Below are positions 7,502-15,711 of a DNA stretch of 64,000 nt, piece after piece (the stretch's first letter is position 1; every line of letters starts with the position of its first letter). Source of the DNA: Mesorhizobium helmanticense (GTDB taxonomy: Bacteria > Pseudomonadota > Alphaproteobacteria > Rhizobiales > Rhizobiaceae); the NCBI RefSeq assembly GCF_003034915.1, contig NZ_PZJX01000027.1, positions 1 through 64,000 of the forward strand. Reading direction: 5' to 3'. A program made the translations under genes and the position numbers. The notes under the pieces were generated by a model. The model saw nothing but the letters and a program-made list of their open reading frames with translations, had not been told where the DNA came from and searched no databases.

Positions 7502-9348
7502 GCGACATCCACTTCGACATCGGCAGCCTGCACGGCGCCTATAAGGCTGGCACCGGCGTCGCAGAGGTGATCGACGCCGTCTATGCACGCCTCGCGGCCG
7601 CCGACGATCCCGGCATCTTCATCTATCTGGCCGACAAGGCCGCACTGCTGGCCGCGGCCGCGGACCTCGGCCAGTTCAATCCCGTGGCCAGGCCACTCTG
7701 GGGCATTCCCTTCGCCGTCAAGGACAACATCGACGTCGCCGGCATGCCGACGACGGCGGCCTGCGCCGAATACACCTACTGGCCCGACAAGGACGCTACC
7801 GTGGTGGCGCGGCTGAGGGCGGCAGGCGCGCTGGTCGTCGGCAAGACCAATCTCGACCAGTTCGCCACCGGCCTCGTCGGCGTGCGCACGCCCTGGCCGA
7901 TCCCGCGCAACGCCATCGATCCCGAACTGGTGCCGGGCGGCTCTTCCTCCGGTTCGGCGGTGGCGACGGCGCGCGCCATCGTCTCCTTCGCGCTCGGCAC
8001 CGACACCGCCGGCTCCGGCCGCATTCCCGCCGGCCTCAACAACATCGTCGGGCTGAAGCCGACGGTCGGCGCGCTGTCGGCCGCCGGCGTCGTGCCGGCC
8101 TGCCGAACACTCGACTGCGTCTCGGTGTTCGCGCTGACCGTCGACGACGCCTACAGGGTATTCTCCGTCGCTGCGGCGCGCGACGCGGCCGATCCCTATT
8201 CGCGCGACATCGCCGTCCAGCCGCTCGCCGCCCGCCCGCCGGTGCTGAGCGTCGGTATCCCGGCAAAGGCCGACCTGAAGTTCTTCGGCGATGCGGCGAT
8301 GCAGGCCGGCTTCGAGGCCGCGTTTGCCATGCTGTCGCGGCTCGGCTGCCGGCTGGTCGAAATCCCCTTCGGCGATTTCTACGCCACCGCCAATCTTCTC
8401 TACGAGGGCGCCTGGGTGGCCGAGCGCTATGCGGCGATCCGCGATTTCATGGAGGCCAATGAAGCGGCCCTGCATCCGGTAACACGGAAAATCATCGGCG
8501 GCGCCAGGAACCTGTCGGCAGCGGACGCCTTTCGCGGCCTCTATGCCTTGCAGGCCTACAAGGCGAAGCTCGCCCCGGTCATTGCCTCGGTCGACCTGTT
8601 CTGCGTGCCGACCGCGCCGACACATTACACCGCCGCCGCCGTGCTCGCCGACCCGGTCGAGACCAACAGCCGGCTCGGCACCTACACCAACTTCGTCAAC
8701 CTGCTCGACATGTGCGGCATCGCCGTACCGACCGGCAGGCGCGGTGACGGCCTGCCGATGAGCGTCACCTTGCTGGCGCCGGCCGGCCGCGATGCGCTGA
8801 CGGCGGCGCTCGCCCGCGACCTGCATGCGGCGAGCGGCCTTTCGCTCGGCGCCACCGGCTGGTCGCAGCTCGGCCTTCAGCCGGCGTCGTTGCCGGCCAG
8901 CGACGGCATGATCGACCTCGTGGTGGTCGGCGCGCATCTGTCAGGCATGCCGCTCAACAGCCAACTCGATCAGCTCGGCGGGCAATTTCTGCGCGCGACC
9001 ACGACCGCCCCGGCCTACAGGCTCTATGCGCTGGCCGGCCAGTCCGTGCCCAAGCCCGGCTTGACCCGCGTCGCCGATGGCGGCATGCGGATCGACGTCG
9101 AGGTATGGCGGCTTGGGCCGGAGGCCTTCGGCCGTTTCGTCGCCGCAATTCCGGCACCGCTAGGGATCGGCACGGTCGAACTCGACGACGGCACCCGGGC
9201 CAAGGGTTTTCTGGTCGAAGCCGTTGGCTTGGAAGGTGCCTCCGACATCTCCTCATTCGGCGGCTGGCGCCGCTTTGTCGCACGCGGCAAAGACATGACC
9301 GAACAAAGTGAAAAGCGGCAGAACTGGCCCGCTGGCGTCCCGATCTGA
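7498..9348 (+). CDS. atzF: Allophanate hydrolase (amidase-signature enzyme with C-terminal domain)
   Basis: From the ATG at 7498 the protein has 616 aa. The N-terminal two thirds are an amidase-signature domain with Lys75 ('FAVKDNIDVAG'), cis-Ser149 ('PGGSSSGSA') and nucleophile Ser173 ('GTDTAGSGRIPAG'). The C-terminal 160 residues ('VVVGAHLSGMPLNSQL' onward) match the extra domain of AtzF/Dur2-type allophanate hydrolases rather than Glu-tRNA amidotransferase. The reaction is allophanate to two CO2 and two NH3. It is the last gene of the operon and overlaps the cupin gene by ATGA. The symbol follows functional class; it could equally be named trzF-like. Confidence 0.88.
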   Translation: MSDIHFDIGSLHGAYKAGTGVAEVIDAVYARLAAADDPGIFIYLADKAALLAAAADLGQFNPVARPLWGIPFAVKDNIDVAGMPTTAACAEYTYWPDKDATVVARLRAAGALVVGKTNLDQFATGLVGVRTPWPIPRNAIDPELVPGGSSSGSAVATARAIVSFALGTDTAGSGRIPAGLNNIVGLKPTVGALSAAGVVPACRTLDCVSVFALTVDDAYRVFSVAAARDAADPYSRDIAVQPLAARPPVLSVGIPAKADLKFFGDAAMQAGFEAAFAMLSRLGCRLVEIPFGDFYATANLLYEGAWVAERYAAIRDFMEANEAALHPVTRKIIGGARNLSAADAFRGLYALQAYKAKLAPVIASVDLFCVPTAPTHYTAAAVLADPVETNSRLGTYTNFVNLLDMCGIAVPTGRRGDGLPMSVTLLAPAGRDALTAALARDLHAASGLSLGATGWSQLGLQPASLPASDGMIDLVVVGAHLSGMPLNSQLDQLGGQFLRATTTAPAYRLYALAGQSVPKPGLTRVADGGMRIDVEVWRLGPEAFGRFVAAIPAPLGIGTVELDDGTRAKGFLVEAVGLEGASDISSFGGWRRFVARGKDMTEQSEKRQNWPAGVPI

Positions 9349-9621
9349 TCGTCGTGCAGACTTGCCTTGCCGGACTTGGCTATTGGCACGCCGGTGGAGG
9401 TGTCCTCTCGACCAGCAGTCTCACAACGCTTCCATATCTCATGAAACCTCTTGTGGTCAGTGCGCGGACGTTGAGGGAAGAAAACGTGTGTTGCTTTTCA
9501 TCGCTCTGAATTACTTGCGCGCGGAATCAGCGGTGCCGCATTGAAATTATTGATCAATTTCAAACGAAATCGCTACCATTGCGTATAGATTCTGTAGCTA
9601 TTTCAATGGTTTAAGGAGTTT
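9349..9621. other. Gene-free stretch between the ureide operon and the island boundary
   Basis: I see no supported gene. The first half is GC-rich. The last 90 bases are AT-rich and lead directly into the 17-bp copy of the tRNA 3' end. Before insertion this sequence would have lain just downstream of the tRNA now at 32193. Confidence 0.6.
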
Positions 9622-9638
9622 TGGTAGCGGGAGAGGGA
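9622..9638. repeat. Distal attachment-site repeat (copy of tRNA 3' end)
   Basis: TGGTAGCGGGAGAGGGA is identical to 32193-32209 and differs on both sides (T/C before, A/C after). It equals the complement of the tRNA acceptor end including CCA, which is the usual product of site-specific integration into a tRNA. Confidence 0.88.
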
Positions 9639-9692
9639 AACGATATCCCGCCGCCTTCGACATTGATTTTGCACGGTTTTCTCTAAAGGCAT

Positions 9693-9712
9693 GGTACCGA
9701 AAAGGTACCAAA
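9693..9712. repeat. Putative recombinase arm-type site, left end
   Basis: CCGAAAAGGTACCAAA at 9697-9712 is repeated exactly at 32102-32117 near the other end of the island. Two GGTACC palindromes occur here (9693 and 9704) and two at the right end (32109 and 32122). Paired copies inside each end suggest integrase or directionality-factor binding. Confidence 0.55.
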
Positions 9713-9800
9713 ACTCAATACCCAAAAGGAACACGCTATTGCCACAATGCCGTTGATCACCGCTTGGCTCCTACTAGCTCTAAGAGCCAAGCCATTGTCA

Positions 9801-10130
9801 TCAGGCGCGCACCTTCTTCACCATACGCACCGCCTGACCGTCGATCCGAACCTCCACTTGGTTCCGCGCCGCGTAGGGTTCGATTTGCCGGGCAAAACGC
9901 GAGATGAGCCGGTGTGACACTTCGAACGCATGCCACCTCCCGGACCGAGCGCAGCGATCGTCAAAGCCATTTAGGGCGCGAAAGCTTCCGGCGTTTTGGA
10001 TGGGTCGCTGAACATCCCAACGGGTTTCCTCAGGATATGCTCCGTCTGTGACGCGCAGTCTCACGCGGTGCTTTGACTTGGCCTTGACACTTATTGCCTG
10101 GTGTCGGCGCAATTGGATGATTTTCGCCAT
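9801..10130 (-). CDS. Hypothetical protein, small basic
   Basis: The 109-aa protein starts at the ATG at 10130, which has AGGAGA at proper distance; a longer frame upstream is not needed. It is strongly basic, with many Arg and Lys ('MAKIIQLRRHQAISVKAKSK' at the N terminus), and I recognise no domain. It is the first gene inside the left end of the island and is transcribed towards the attachment site. A DNA-binding accessory role such as excision factor is possible from position and charge only. Confidence 0.5.
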   Translation of the reverse strand: MAKIIQLRRHQAISVKAKSKHRVRLRVTDGAYPEETRWDVQRPIQNAGSFRALNGFDDRCARSGRWHAFEVSHRLISRFARQIEPYAARNQVEVRIDGQAVRMVKKVRA

Positions 10131-10575
10131 ACAACTTCTCCTTCGGCTCAAGGAGTTATTGAAAAGAGAGGTGTCGCGAGCCAGCCGACAACCTCACCCG
10201 GTCAAACAGGTGTGGTCGGCGGTCCGCCGTGTACCGGCGGTATCAGCTATCGCTTTGGCGACGCGGTTCGTGAAGCGTTTGGGCTTCGACCCCGGTGGCC
10301 AATCCTCGACCCGATAGGCAGGGTGGTCAAGCCCTAAAGAGACGAAAATGTTTCCCAACGAGCTACCGTTTTCAGCCCATGCAATAATTGCTTAACAGCC
10401 GCTTCCAGTGTCTAGGGCAAGCAGTTTCTTCGCAGCCGTTATGCTATCTCCTCGTTCGTCGCCATCTTGGCGGACTGATACGGAGCGCGCACGCGCCTAC
10501 CGACCTCTTGCAGCCTAGAAAGTCTCCGTTAGGTCTACCATATACCTAATTCCAATCTAGCCAAATGAGAGGCCG
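10131..10575. other. Gene-free stretch inside the island
   Basis: About 445 bp carry only short overlapping plus-strand frames with poor starts and no recognisable protein. I see no clear terminator. The last 60 bases before 10576 are AT-rich and probably hold that gene's promoter. Confidence 0.4.
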
Positions 10576-11142
10576 ATGAGCACTTCCGAAACGACAGAAT
10601 TTGCGGTTATGGACTGTCCGTGTGGGAACGGAAAAATCCTCAAATACATTACCACCCAAGACAACCCATGGAGCTCTGCTCACATCTCCTATGGAACTAA
10701 CTGCGGTACATGCTCGCGCGATTGGGAAATATCCAACTTTGGGACAATGACCAATCGTGAATCAGAAAACCCGTACAAAGCAGCGTATCGTGCGGAGCAG
10801 AAAATAGTGTCGTTGATTCATGCTATCACGGACGATCTGGCCGACCAGTATTTCGAAAAATTTGCAGACAAGCCGGCGACGGTGGAACTTCGGGAAATGC
10901 AGCGTCTTGGTATCGCGCGCTTTAATATCGACAAGCTCAGGCAAGCACGACGACAAGCGAGCAAGCCGTCCAAAAACGTCTATGCGTTGCGGAACCCTAA
11001 TTGGCTTGCGGACCTAGCTAATTCTGCTGGGAGAGAAAACGAGTTTGGTCAGTTAAGAGCAGACTACGAAGCTGCGGTAAGTAAGACAAAAGAGGCAAGC
11101 AGCAAAGTGATTAGCCGCTCCATACCACGCAGCTATCCATGA
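10576..11142 (+). CDS. Hypothetical protein with zinc-ribbon-like cysteines
   Basis: The 188-aa protein begins with 'CPCGNG' near residue 14 and 'CGTC' near residue 44, which could form a four-cysteine zinc site. The remainder is mostly helical and charged. I do not recognise a family. GAGAGG lies before the ATG. Base composition is lower in GC than the chromosome. It is convergent with the next gene and has no obvious operon partner. Confidence 0.6.
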   Translation: MSTSETTEFAVMDCPCGNGKILKYITTQDNPWSSAHISYGTNCGTCSRDWEISNFGTMTNRESENPYKAAYRAEQKIVSLIHAITDDLADQYFEKFADKPATVELREMQRLGIARFNIDKLRQARRQASKPSKNVYALRNPNWLADLANSAGRENEFGQLRADYEAAVSKTKEASSKVISRSIPRSYP

Positions 11143-11152
11143 CACGCGTGGT

Positions 11153-11719
11153 TTAAGGTTGAGGGTCTCGCCATTTGTCGAGAGCCGTCCAGCTAAGCTC
11201 CGCCTCAATGCGTCGCCGATATTCGGTGTCGATTTGTCGTGGCGCCAACCGAATATAACGCTCGGCGTTTTCGCGGCTACTCCCAGCCAACTTTCGGAGA
11301 TGGTTTAACGTTTGCTCAATCGTTGGGATTTTGCTTTCCACGCCCAGGAACTTGGGCGGAAGCGCTGTCCAAACAACACCGCCAACACCCCTTGCTGCTG
11401 CCCATTCAGCCAAACTGGGTATTTGTTGGGGCGAAGGTGCGCCGAGGACCCATTGGCCAATGTGATTTTTCGAGGGCTTTCCCTCTCTTCCTCGCAGGGC
11501 TTCTGCTGATTGGTTGATGTCGGTCGTGTCCATAACAGCCCAAAGCACCCGGACAGGCTTCGCGGAATGCTCAATCACCAAAGTGATTCTATCGTCACTA
11601 GATTGACGAGCAAACTCGATCCTGACGAATGGGCCGTCGTCAAACCACTGCCTTTGGACAGGCAACTCGCGTGGATCCCATATCAAGGAGCCCCATCCTA
11701 AGCACGCTATCACCGGCAC
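11153..11719 (-). CDS. Hypothetical protein, possible GGCT/ChaC-like fold
   Basis: The 188-aa protein opens with 'CLGWGSLIWDPRELP', which resembles the 'YGSLxW' nucleotide-like loop of gamma-glutamylcyclotransferase-like proteins. No clear catalytic Glu can be assigned without alignment. It stands alone on the minus strand, ending 10 bp from the convergent gene at 10576-11142. A housekeeping or toxin-modifying role cannot be told from sequence. Confidence 0.55.
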   Translation of the reverse strand: MPVIACLGWGSLIWDPRELPVQRQWFDDGPFVRIEFARQSSDDRITLVIEHSAKPVRVLWAVMDTTDINQSAEALRGREGKPSKNHIGQWVLGAPSPQQIPSLAEWAAARGVGGVVWTALPPKFLGVESKIPTIEQTLNHLRKLAGSSRENAERYIRLAPRQIDTEYRRRIEAELSWTALDKWRDPQP

Positions 11720-11755
11720 AGTCTTCCTCCCACCTTGATGGTCTGCACTAAACGT

Positions 11756-11897
11756 CTAGGAGGGCAAAGCCGTACGGCATGGTGGCCCGGTGCCCCGCCT
11801 AAGCGGACATAGCTCGTCGAACTCCACGGGCTTCAGAGAGCCCAGTACCGGGTCCCACCGCCGTGGGTTGTTGAAGCGCTCGATGTAGTCGAAAATC
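11756..11897 (-). pseudogene. Remnant of an IS3-family transposase (C-terminal end)
   Basis: Read on the minus strand from 11897, the frame gives 'IFDYIERFNNPRRW' followed by 'LGSLKPVEFDEL' and a stop at 11756-11758. This matches the terminal piece of the IS3-type integrase core ('YIExFYNxxRxHxxLGxxxP'). The DDE catalytic part and both IS ends are missing. It marks an old insertion between the two neighbouring genes. Confidence 0.75.
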
Positions 11898-11911
11898 GAC
11901 CCTAGAGCCCG

Positions 11912-13669
11912 TTACTCGTTGAGTATCGCCAGAAGCCGCTGCTTCATCAATTCCTTCCTTGCGTCATAAAACTCCCGAAAACCTAATAGGCCCATCGAAA
12001 CCGAAGTTCCGATATCGTGGGCGCTTTCGTACTGCTGCCTTTCTGTGTGTCCAGAGAAGCGCTTTGCGAGCCAATCTGCCGGCAGTGCAGCACGTTTCTC
12101 GTTGTTCTCAGCGCCATCCAGTAGTTGCAAGTTTGGGAGAAGATTTCTTCTTTGCGAGACCCAGCTTATTTCCTCGACGGGCCACTCCTGTTTGCTAAGC
12201 GAAGACCACTTGGTCAGACTTTCTGGATATATGTGGTCGATGTGGTACTGATTTCGTAGGTCGACGAAGGGATAGAGTAGCGTCAATGCTAGGAATGTGG
12301 CTGGCTTTCCGTAGTCTGAGCCAAGAATGGCATCGATCTCCCGCTCTTCGAATGTCAAAGGCTTTCCTCGGGATGCCATAATCTCGCGGAGATGTGCTTC
12401 CGGAAAGCCTGCCTCGGCGCTATCGCGAATTGCTGTCCTTAGATGGGTAAGCAGGGTGTCTAATCCACTGCCCCAGATACCGGAAGGTTTTAGCAATGAC
12501 GCGATGAGCCATCTGCGTATCTGTCTGCGATCGCCGGCGTACTGCGTGTGCGTAAGGTAGTTGTCTTGTGCCTGTATCCGATACAAATAGTACGCGATGG
12601 GCAGTAGCGAACTAACCGCCCGGAGGTTGCTCCCGCTGAGCCCAAATTGGCTTGCGAGATGAGTTGTTAAGACCAGCGCGGAGCGAATGTTTGTCCAATT
12701 TTTTTCTAACAGTGCCATGTTGGAGCGCGTAAAGTTCTCGACGCGAAACCCTACACTCGCAACATCTGTCAGCATCAACCCAGCCTTCAGGACAAAGTTC
12801 TGAGTGAAGGCAAATCCTGGCTTAACTCTGTTAAGATCGTCAACTAAGGACGCTATTTCGCGCCTCGCGTCTAGATGAGCCCACTGAGAAACAATAATGC
12901 TATGGAGCAAATCAGATTGCGACAGGAGAGTTCCAGCACTATTGAGGCGAATAAATATGTTAAGAACTCTCTCCAGATCAGAACTTGGCTCCTCGTAGTA
13001 ATATATCAAAGGATCAACATGAATTACCTTGTGCAGGCGATCAAGAGCAGAAAAAGCCGTGTTGAGGTCTTCACCTTGTAAGCCGTTCTGGGTCAGTAGG
13101 TTTAGCATATTGGGGCCGCTCTGAAGGGCCATTATCTCACTAACTCGAAACCAAAATTCCTGCCCAGAAACATATTCTTTAGGCTCACTAAGGAACCGAA
13201 AATCATATCGCTGCTTTTCAAGTTGGCCTTCCGGAGTTTCCTTCTCGCTAGATAATAAGTTGAGATAGAGGGTCAATCGCGGATAAGCGTCGGCACTCGA
13301 TTTTCGAGCGTGTTTCCGCTTCAGCGCCATTGATCCACGAAGGCCAATATTGAGTGCGGTCAGCCGTTGCTGACCATCAAGCACGGCAGTGAGCGCACGA
13401 CTTGATACCGGGCCTAGCTCGCTACAGTGACGGGCATCCCTCTCATGGTAGTCGCGCATGAAATCGTAGAATTTCCACTCGCCAACTTGTTCAGGCTCGA
13501 TGCGCCAGAAAAGGAATGTACCAAATGGAAAGCCCCTCATAAGGCTATCGAAGAAACCCGTAACTTGATCGGATCTCCAGACGAATTCGCGCTGAATAGC
13601 AGGGAGAACCCAGTGTTTCTGCTCTATTTTTTGTAGAGCGTCCTTGATGGTACCGCCCGGCTTGTACAT
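11912..13669 (-). CDS. DUF262 protein with C-terminal HNH-type (DUF1524-like) motif
   Basis: From the ATG at 13669 (GGAGGGG upstream) the protein has 585 aa. The N-terminal half is a DUF262 domain with 'PAIQREFVWRSDQVTGFFDS' and the signature 'LDGQQRLTALN' near residue 96. The C-terminal part contains 'YHIDHIYPES' near residue 476, like the His-metal nuclease motif of DUF1524. DUF262/DUF1524 fusions include GmrSD-type modification-dependent nucleases and other defence proteins. It is divergent from the HipA-like kinase gene and sits 2 kb from the methyltransferase operon. A role as nuclease effector against modified or invading DNA is inference. Confidence 0.8.
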   Translation of the reverse strand: MYKPGGTIKDALQKIEQKHWVLPAIQREFVWRSDQVTGFFDSLMRGFPFGTFLFWRIEPEQVGEWKFYDFMRDYHERDARHCSELGPVSSRALTAVLDGQQRLTALNIGLRGSMALKRKHARKSSADAYPRLTLYLNLLSSEKETPEGQLEKQRYDFRFLSEPKEYVSGQEFWFRVSEIMALQSGPNMLNLLTQNGLQGEDLNTAFSALDRLHKVIHVDPLIYYYEEPSSDLERVLNIFIRLNSAGTLLSQSDLLHSIIVSQWAHLDARREIASLVDDLNRVKPGFAFTQNFVLKAGLMLTDVASVGFRVENFTRSNMALLEKNWTNIRSALVLTTHLASQFGLSGSNLRAVSSLLPIAYYLYRIQAQDNYLTHTQYAGDRRQIRRWLIASLLKPSGIWGSGLDTLLTHLRTAIRDSAEAGFPEAHLREIMASRGKPLTFEEREIDAILGSDYGKPATFLALTLLYPFVDLRNQYHIDHIYPESLTKWSSLSKQEWPVEEISWVSQRRNLLPNLQLLDGAENNEKRAALPADWLAKRFSGHTERQQYESAHDIGTSVSMGLLGFREFYDARKELMKQRLLAILNE

Positions 13670-13690
13670 CGTTGCCCCTCCCATTTCATG

Positions 13691-13756
13691 GCGAGAATGC
13701 TCTAGAAGCTAGAGCGGAAGCTATGCCCGTTCTCGCTGTGTCCACTGCTTTGTGGA
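13691..13756. other. Cluster of short inverted repeats in a divergent intergenic region
   Basis: GCGAGAA (13691-13697) pairs with TTCTCGC (13730-13736) and encloses GCTCTA/TAGAGC (13699-13704 and 13710-13715). A third hairpin, TCCAC/GTGGA, follows at 13741-13756. They lie between the divergent DUF262 and kinase genes, so they may be operators or part of a leader or small RNA. Apart from these, 13670-13943 has no supported gene. Confidence 0.45.
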
Positions 13757-13943
13757 CGCGATCCAGCCAACTGAAGGCGATTACCTCCGATAGCACCCAT
13801 CTTATCACGACCTATAGACCCTACGTTCCTAGAGGCCAGCGCCATCCTTCGAGTTGTATTGGCGATCGAGTTGAGCCGCATTGTGCGACTTGTATTTGAA
13901 GATCCGTCCGGTAGTTTGACCGTTCCGGTCATCGGGGGGATGA

Positions 13944-14777
13944 ATGGAAGAGGCCGACCGAACTAACGACGATGCACAAGCTGGGGCGCCCGTTCACCTC
14001 ATCCTCGGGACTGTGCTCCACGGTGCCTTAGCGTTCAAAGCCCGCAACGTGAACGATACATTTCGCGGCCAAGTGCTTTGCAATGACGGCGAAACCAGAC
14101 ATGCGATTATCAAGGACCTGACGCCACGCCAGCTCGCGAACGAGATCATGGCCGCCGCCGATGGCTTGGCGTCGGGGCTTCCAATACCTTTGCCCATAAT
14201 CGCTAAGGTCGAGCCAGGGGTCTTGAAGGTTTCTCGTTGCCCTCTGTCTGACAAGAGTGGGCATCTGGTGTTTGCGTCCGCTGACGTGGAGGCAAAGAGC
14301 GTTCAACAAATTTTTCGCGGCGATCCTAGCCTGGTTCCGCTGGTCCGTGAGAAATTGGCGGGATGGTCCGATGTGGCGGCAATGTACGGGTTTGACACAT
14401 GGATCGCCAACATCGACCGGCACGAAGGAAATCTCCTCTTCTCGGGACGCAACGAAATTTGGCTAATAGACCACGGGCATAGCTTTACGGGCCCAAAATG
14501 GAACGCGAGGCACTTCAAGCCAGACGCTCAATACAACAACCGCTTGTCAAGTTGGCTCACTCCAACCCTATCCGATGACCGCCGGCGTGAGCTAGCAGGG
14601 CCGGCGGGTGCATTGCCTGAGCGTCTCGACGGTGTCGAGCTTGCGCGGCTAGGAGAACTGAACTACGTCGCTCATATTTTGACGCGAGGGGATTTTGATG
14701 CCCTCGTGGCGTTCCTCAATGCTCGCGTGGAGCACGTTCCGCGATTGGCTTCGGAAGCTCTCGGGTTGCTGGTATGA
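13944..14777 (+). CDS. HipA-like / PI3-4-kinase-fold protein kinase
   Basis: The 277-aa protein has kinase landmarks: a candidate ATP-binding Lys57 in 'HAIIKDL', the catalytic loop 'NIDRHEGNLL' near residue 155 and the metal loop 'IWLIDHGHSF' near residue 173 (Asp-His-Gly in place of Asp-Phe-Gly). This is the layout of the short 'HipA family kinase' group, not full HipA with its N-terminal subdomain. GGGGG precedes the ATG. Its stop overlaps the next gene's ATG (ATGA), and kinases of this group are often paired with a small partner such as DUF3037. A regulatory or toxin-like phosphorylation role is inference. Confidence 0.75.
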   Translation: MEEADRTNDDAQAGAPVHLILGTVLHGALAFKARNVNDTFRGQVLCNDGETRHAIIKDLTPRQLANEIMAAADGLASGLPIPLPIIAKVEPGVLKVSRCPLSDKSGHLVFASADVEAKSVQQIFRGDPSLVPLVREKLAGWSDVAAMYGFDTWIANIDRHEGNLLFSGRNEIWLIDHGHSFTGPKWNARHFKPDAQYNNRLSSWLTPTLSDDRRRELAGPAGALPERLDGVELARLGELNYVAHILTRGDFDALVAFLNARVEHVPRLASEALGLLV

Positions 14778-15700
14778 GCATGGCCTTCACAAGTGGCGAC
14801 TTTCCTAGCCGAGCTCATCATATCCGGGCATTGTGGGCGCCGGTGCTTTTATCCCCGCGCCTCGGTTCGCCCGAGAACCTTGTTATCGGCGTCGCAAGCG
14901 CGACGGAAGGTGACTTTCATCTCGCAGAGGCAAATGCGTGGCGGCGGCTGCACTGTTTGTTCGGAGACGGTTCGGAGACGGCACTGCTTGCGGCCCGTGT
15001 TGCGCTCGATACGCTGAAAGCGGATTTGTCAGAACGAGGACAAATCGCGCTTCGTGAACCTCGGGATACTTTTTCGGGGATCAGTTTCGGCAAGGTGAGG
15101 GAAGGCGAAGGTAGTAGCGTGAAGCAGATTGCAGTGACTTGGCTCGCCTCGCTTTCATCCCTCTATGATGTTGCTCTAGCGGAGAAAGTCGACAAGGCTG
15201 GTGACGCGGTAACGGCAACGATTGAGACCCAGGTCAAGGCGGATCGCTTGCCGGTTCTTGTCCTGGAGTATGTTCAACAACATAGGCCGCAGCTATCTAA
15301 TTTCTTTAATGCCGAAATTCGTGAGAAGCGTGAACGCCAAAGAAAACCACGCGCGCAAGACATCTACATTGGTTTTGCCGGCTCTTTCCTCGTAGCAAAT
15401 TTCGCCACATTACCTGCAAAGCGTTCCAACACGACCGTCGACCATATAAAACGTCTAATGTGGGATTTGGAACAGGATCGTGATGCCGCTGGCGACCTAG
15501 ACCGCCAGCGCAAATACGAGATGATCGTCAAGCATCAGGATAAGTACGATCCGCATATCACCGAAAAGCAGTTCGATGAGGTACTGGGCGTGGTCGACGA
15601 GCTTGGAGAGCAGGGCAGAAAGCGGGATATTGCTGTGGTTTCACGGGTAACCGTTCCGGATATAGGCAACCACCTCTTAGAATTTGAACGAGCTGCTTGA
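14774..15700 (+). CDS. Unknown partner protein of the HipA-like kinase
   Basis: The 308-aa protein is soluble and mostly helical, with a charged middle ('RQRKPRAQDIYIGF') and C-terminal part. I recognise no domain with confidence. The N-terminal stretch 'LLSPRLGSPENLVIGVAS' has the 'genome-neighbour' look of DUF3037-type proteins, but that is weak. It overlaps the kinase gene by four bases (ATGA), so the two are made together, and a role as substrate, inhibitor or adaptor of the kinase is likely by position. Its stop lies 11 bp from the convergent ATPase gene. Confidence 0.65.
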   Translation: MSMAFTSGDFPSRAHHIRALWAPVLLSPRLGSPENLVIGVASATEGDFHLAEANAWRRLHCLFGDGSETALLAARVALDTLKADLSERGQIALREPRDTFSGISFGKVREGEGSSVKQIAVTWLASLSSLYDVALAEKVDKAGDAVTATIETQVKADRLPVLVLEYVQQHRPQLSNFFNAEIREKRERQRKPRAQDIYIGFAGSFLVANFATLPAKRSNTTVDHIKRLMWDLEQDRDAAGDLDRQRKYEMIVKHQDKYDPHITEKQFDEVLGVVDELGEQGRKRDIAVVSRVTVPDIGNHLLEFERAA

Positions 15701-15711
15701 TGTCGCCTTCT

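Noticed and set aside
7378..8937. 519-codon minus-strand frame opposite the allophanate hydrolase
   Set aside because: Composition is Arg/Gly/Asp-rich without a fold; the plus strand has full amidase motifs.
10048..10337. Two overlapping plus-strand frames inside the island
   Set aside because: Poor starts, no ribosome site, overlap a better-supported minus-strand gene.
13672..13932. Short frames on both strands between DUF262 and the kinase
   Set aside because: They cover the hairpin cluster and have no protein-like pattern.
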